Shown here: positions 60,862 through 64,000 of the stretch, in pieces
Position numbering within the stretch: the stretch's first letter is position 1
How the letters are laid out: each line of letters opens with the position of its first letter
Assembly (NCBI RefSeq): GCF_900177725.1
Contig: NZ_FXAT01000015.1
Location: 62,001 to 126,000, forward strand
Length of the DNA: 64,000 bases
Direction of reading: 5' to 3'
Source of the DNA: Paraburkholderia susongensis
GTDB taxonomy: Bacteria; Pseudomonadota; Gammaproteobacteria; Burkholderiales; Burkholderiaceae
Made by a program: the position numbers and the translations under genes
Notes under the pieces: generated by a model
Told to the model about the DNA's origin: nothing
Seen by the model: only the letters and a program-made list of their open reading frames with translations
The model's database searches: none

Positions 60862-61853
60862 TCGATCACCCCGCGCAACGCGAGCCCGAACGCAACCGCG
60901 CCGGCCGGCTCGTGCAGCAATGCGTCGTCGAGCGGACGCACGCGGTTGCCGAGCAGCGCGCATTCGAACGGCAACACCGAACAGCCAAGCACGTCACCGA
61001 CATCGGCCAGCGAAAAGCCAACGCCGTCGAGCAGATCGATCTCCCCGCCAACCAGTGCGCAATCGAGCACCGGACCATGGGCGAGGTCGCGCAACGCGTC
61101 GGCGAGATCGGCATGCTCGGGCGCCGGATAGTGCATCTGGCCGTCGATCACACCATCGACGACGCGCCACCCGTACACGCCGTCCGTGCCGATCCACAGC
61201 GCCGCATACGGCTCGTTCGGGTCGAGCTCCTGATCCGCCGCGTAGCGCATCGCACGCAGCGCGGCATGAGGTTCGCCGTCGATCGCGGTCAACGAAATGC
61301 CCGCCGCCGCCGCACATTCGATTCGCGCTTCGAGATGCTGGCGCGCGGTCGCCGCAATCGTCACCGAACGCACCGGCGACGGCGTTTCGTCGACGAACCA
61401 GTCGACCGCGAGCGCGTGCCGCTCGATACCGGCAATGCGCTCGGCCTCGCCCATCACCGCGGGCGCGAGTCCGGCGAGCGCGGGGCCGCCGTCTTCTTCC
61501 GCGCAATGACTCTGCGCGGCAAGCTGTGCGAGCGGCACGGTGGTCGTCAGCGTGGCCGACGCGGGCACCGCCATCGCACATTGCAGCGCATGCGTCGCGC
61601 ACAGGCGCGGCAGACCGGCAAAGACATCGCGCAATGCGCGCGCGACGGCCTGCCGGTCGACGACCTCGGTGCCCGCCATCGCGCCGGCCGCAAGCGGCAC
61701 CGTCTGCACGTATTCGAGATGCAGCGCGCCAAACGCGCGCGAACGCTGACTCAGCACGACCAGACGCACGCTTTGCGACCCAATGTCGATCCCGGCGGCG
61801 AACCGCTGCCGGCCCGATTGCATAGCCTCGAGCCACGAATTTTTATATGCCAT
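60858..61853 (-). CDS. pilM: type IV pilus assembly ATPase-like PilM
   Basis: Encodes 331 residues from ATG 61853, preceded by GGAGGG. The actin-like fold shows AAGIDIGSQSVRLVVLSQR (phosphate 1), VTIAATARQHLEARIECAAAAGISLTAIDGEPHAALR, YAALWIGTDGVYGWRVVDG and a C-terminal CALVGGEIDLLDGVGFSLADVGDVLGC. It binds PilN from the cytoplasmic side. It is first in the minus-strand pilMN(OP)Q operon and divergent from the PBP1A gene. Confidence 0.92.
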   Translation of the reverse strand: MAYKNSWLEAMQSGRQRFAAGIDIGSQSVRLVVLSQRSRAFGALHLEYVQTVPLAAGAMAGTEVVDRQAVARALRDVFAGLPRLCATHALQCAMAVPASATLTTTVPLAQLAAQSHCAEEDGGPALAGLAPAVMGEAERIAGIERHALAVDWFVDETPSPVRSVTIAATARQHLEARIECAAAAGISLTAIDGEPHAALRAMRYAADQELDPNEPYAALWIGTDGVYGWRVVDGVIDGQMHYPAPEHADLADALRDLAHGPVLDCALVGGEIDLLDGVGFSLADVGDVLGCSVLPFECALLGNRVRPLDDALLHEPAGAVAFGLALRGVIE

Positions 61854-62076
61854 TACACCCTCCCTCTGACTCACGCGACGAACCATTCGAACGCGAGTAA
61901 CGGGGAATCATTGTGGCGAGACGCGGCGCCGCGCGACATTCAGCCAAATGGCTAACGTTGAGGGGAAGGCGCCCCGCGCGGCATCAAACGGACTACAGTG
62001 AAGTCATTCCCGCGCACAGGGCACAGCCCTTTCGCGCACCACGTAAGCAGGCCGAAAGCCGGGAAGGCGAGGCAGC

Positions 62077-62082
62077 TATAAT
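62077..62082 (+). promoter_or_regulatory. -10 element of the PBP1A gene
   Basis: A TATAAT lies 27 nt before the ATG at 62109. The -35 position 17 bp upstream is poor. No Shine-Dalgarno is evident in TTTCCGGTATCCCTATG, so translation initiation may be weak. Confidence 0.5.
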
Positions 62083-62108
62083 CGCGGGATTGTTTTTCCG
62101 GTATCCCT

Positions 62109-64000
62109 ATGCAATCCACGTCTCCTACGTCTACCCCGCCCGCGCCGAAAAAGCGCAAACGCCCGTTGTGGCTGAAGCTCCTCCTCGGCCTTGCCGGGCT
62201 GATCGTGGCGGGCGTCGCGTGCGTGGCGCTGGTGCTCGGCTATGCGCTCGTGGTCGCCACGCCGAACCTCCCTTCACTGGATGCGTTGACCGACTACCGG
62301 CCGAAAGTGCCGCTGCGCATCTACACGGCCGACCATGTGCTGATCGGCGAATTCGGCGAGGAGCGGCGCGACATCGTGCACATCCAGGACGTGCCCGACA
62401 GTCTGAAGAAGGCGATCCTCGCGATCGAGGACGCGCGCTTTTACGACCACGGCGGCGTCGACCTCACCGGCATCGCTCGCGCGGGCTTCGTCGCGCTGAC
62501 CAACGGCCATGCAACGCAAGGCGCGAGCACGATCACGATGCAGGTTGCGCGCAACTTCTTCCTCTCGAGCGAGAAGACCTACACGCGCAAGATTTACGAG
62601 ATGCTGCTCGCGTACAAGATCGAGTCGAAGCTGACCAAGGATCAGATTCTCGAGGTCTACATGAATCAGATCTATCTCGGTCAACGCGCGTATGGTTTCG
62701 CGAGCGCGGCGCGCGTGTACTTCGGCAAGGACCTCAAGGAGCTGACGCTCGCCGAATCGGCGATGCTGGCCGGCCTGCCGAAGGCGCCGTCCGCATATAA
62801 CCCGGTGGTCAATCCGAAGCGCGCGAAGGTGCGGCAGGAGTACATCCTGCAACGCATGTACGAGCTGCACTACATCACCCAGGAGCAGTACGACGAGGCG
62901 CGCCAGCAGCCGCTCGTCGTCAAGGGCATGGGCAAGGAGTACAGCGTGCACGCGGAGTACGTCGCGGAAATGGTGCGGCAGATGATGTACGCGCAGTACC
63001 ACGAAGAGGCGTACACGCGCGGACTCAACGTCGTGACCACGATCGACTCGGCCGATCAGGACGTCGCCTATCGCGCGCTGCGCAAAGGTCTGATGGACTA
63101 CGAACGGCGGCACGGCTATCGCGGGCCGGAAGCGTTCATCGATCTGCCGGCCGATGCGGAAGAGCGCGAGCAGGCGATCGACGACGCGCTCGCCGAACAT
63201 CCGGACAACGGCGAGATCATCGCGGCCGTCGTCACGGCGGCCAGCCCGAAGCAGGTGCAGGCGACGTTCATCGACGGCAATGTCGCGACGATTCAGGGCG
63301 ACGGCCTGCGCTACGCGCAGTTCGCGCTCGGCACGCGGGCACAGCCGAATCAGCGCATCCGGCCCGGTGCGATCGTGCGGCTCGTGAAGAACGACGACGG
63401 CGACTGGTCGATCACGCAACTGCCGCAGGTGGAAGGCGCGTTCATTTCCGTGGTGCCGCAGGACGGCGCGATTCGCGCGCTCGTCGGCGGCTTCGACTTC
63501 AACAAGAACAAGTTCAACCACGTGACTCAGGCGTGGCGTCAGCCGGGTTCGAGTTTCAAGCCGTTCATCTATTCGGCGTCGCTCGAAAAGGGGCTGGGGC
63601 CGGCCACGATCATCAACGACGCGCCGCTCTTTTTCAGCGCGGCCGAAACCGGCGGCCAGGCATGGGAGCCGAAGAACTACGGCGGCGGCTTCGACGGTCC
63701 GATGACGATGCGCACCGCGCTGCAGAAGTCGAAGAACCTGGTGTCGATCCGCATCCTGAACCATATCGGCACGAAGTACGCGCAGCAGTACATCACCCGC
63801 TTCGGCTTCGACGCGGACCGTCACCCCGCCTATCTGCCGATGGCGCTCGGCGCGGGTCTCGTCACGCCGTTGCAGATGGCGGGCGCGTTCTCGGTGTTCG
63901 CGAACGGCGGCTACCGGATCAACCCGTATCTGATCGCCGAAGTCACCGATCAGCGCGGCGTCGTCGTCGCGCAGGCGCAGCCGCTCGTGGCCGGACGAAG
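62109..64000 (+). CDS. mrcA: penicillin-binding protein 1A (5' part, truncated by the window)
   Basis: The frame is open from ATG 62109 to the window end (about 630 residues). A short basic tail and one membrane helix (LWLKLLLGLAGLIVAGVACVALVLGY) precede the GT51 domain with the catalytic Glu in ILAIEDARFYDHGGVDLTGI and the STITMQVARNFFLSSEKTYTRKIYEML motif. The transpeptidase domain starts around WRQPGSSFKPFIYSASLEKG (SxxK serine) with SKN following in LQKSKNLVSI. The KTG motif and C terminus are beyond the window. It polymerises and cross-links peptidoglycan in the periplasm. Confidence 0.95.
   Translation, partial: MQSTSPTSTPPAPKKRKRPLWLKLLLGLAGLIVAGVACVALVLGYALVVATPNLPSLDALTDYRPKVPLRIYTADHVLIGEFGEERRDIVHIQDVPDSLKKAILAIEDARFYDHGGVDLTGIARAGFVALTNGHATQGASTITMQVARNFFLSSEKTYTRKIYEMLLAYKIESKLTKDQILEVYMNQIYLGQRAYGFASAARVYFGKDLKELTLAESAMLAGLPKAPSAYNPVVNPKRAKVRQEYILQRMYELHYITQEQYDEARQQPLVVKGMGKEYSVHAEYVAEMVRQMMYAQYHEEAYTRGLNVVTTIDSADQDVAYRALRKGLMDYERRHGYRGPEAFIDLPADAEEREQAIDDALAEHPDNGEIIAAVVTAASPKQVQATFIDGNVATIQGDGLRYAQFALGTRAQPNQRIRPGAIVRLVKNDDGDWSITQLPQVEGAFISVVPQDGAIRALVGGFDFNKNKFNHVTQAWRQPGSSFKPFIYSASLEKGLGPATIINDAPLFFSAAETGGQAWEPKNYGGGFDGPMTMRTALQKSKNLVSIRILNHIGTKYAQQYITRFGFDADRHPAYLPMALGAGLVTPLQMAGAFSVFANGGYRINPYLIAEVTDQRGVVVAQAQPLVAGR

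Overview
The window is GC-rich, densely coding proteobacterial chromosome. Gene content and order point to Burkholderia sensu lato, most likely Paraburkholderia or a close relative. The indicators are the hisGDCBHAFIE-HIT-tatABC-degQ run, cytochrome bc1 next to sspAB, thiOSGE next to an mla operon that contains mlaA, and gltBD beside a RAYT-like gene. The genus is inferred from synteny and protein character, not from a search.

Region 1 (1-5.8 kb) looks accessory and catabolic. It holds the end of a MetA-pathway/SphA-like outer-membrane protein, a small hypothetical gene, an aromatic-acid:H+ symporter of the MFS, and a GlcG/HbpS-like protein. A convergent minus-strand set follows (cupin, SnoaL-like protein, solute-binding-fold protein without signal peptide), divided from a divergent FadR/GntR regulator by a clear operator palindrome. 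Its substrate is unknown.

Region 2 (5.8-26.3 kb) is core genome: tRNA-Thr, sspB, sspA, cytochrome bc1 (petABC), a NIF3-like protein, a membrane-anchored HtrA protease, tatABC, a HIT protein, a DUF4870-like membrane protein, the nine-cistron histidine operon, murA, a BolA-family gene and a YadGH-like ABC exporter.

Region 3 (26.4-34.7 kb) is the Mla phospholipid-transport operon (mlaF, E, D, A, C, B), preceded by the thiazole branch of thiamine synthesis (thiO, S, G, E) under a TPP riboswitch.

Region 4 (35-45 kb) carries an SbmA/BacA-type ABC transporter with an SDR protein, two paralogous OmpR-type response regulators with one histidine kinase, a Tat-signal lipoprotein of the tyrosine-phosphatase fold whose catalytic Cys is Ser, and an MFS/D-amino-acid dehydrogenase pair. 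A CpxR-like GTAAC-N5-GTAAC motif occurs both before the second response regulator and before the pseudophosphatase.

Region 5 (45-64 kb) holds gltBD, a RAYT-like transposase homologue that has lost its catalytic residues, an OmpW-like porin, a DUF883 protein, dgt-aroB-aroK, a type IV pilus cluster pilM-pilN-pilO/P fusion-pilQ, and the 5' part of the PBP1A gene.

No CRISPR array, intact insertion sequence, prophage or rRNA was seen. The most notable items are the catalytically altered pseudophosphatase and its shared regulatory box, the inactivated RAYT protein, the PilO-PilP fusion with an AMIN-less PilQ, the FadR-type operator with its orphan catabolic operon, and a small leader ORF between the TPP riboswitch and thiO.
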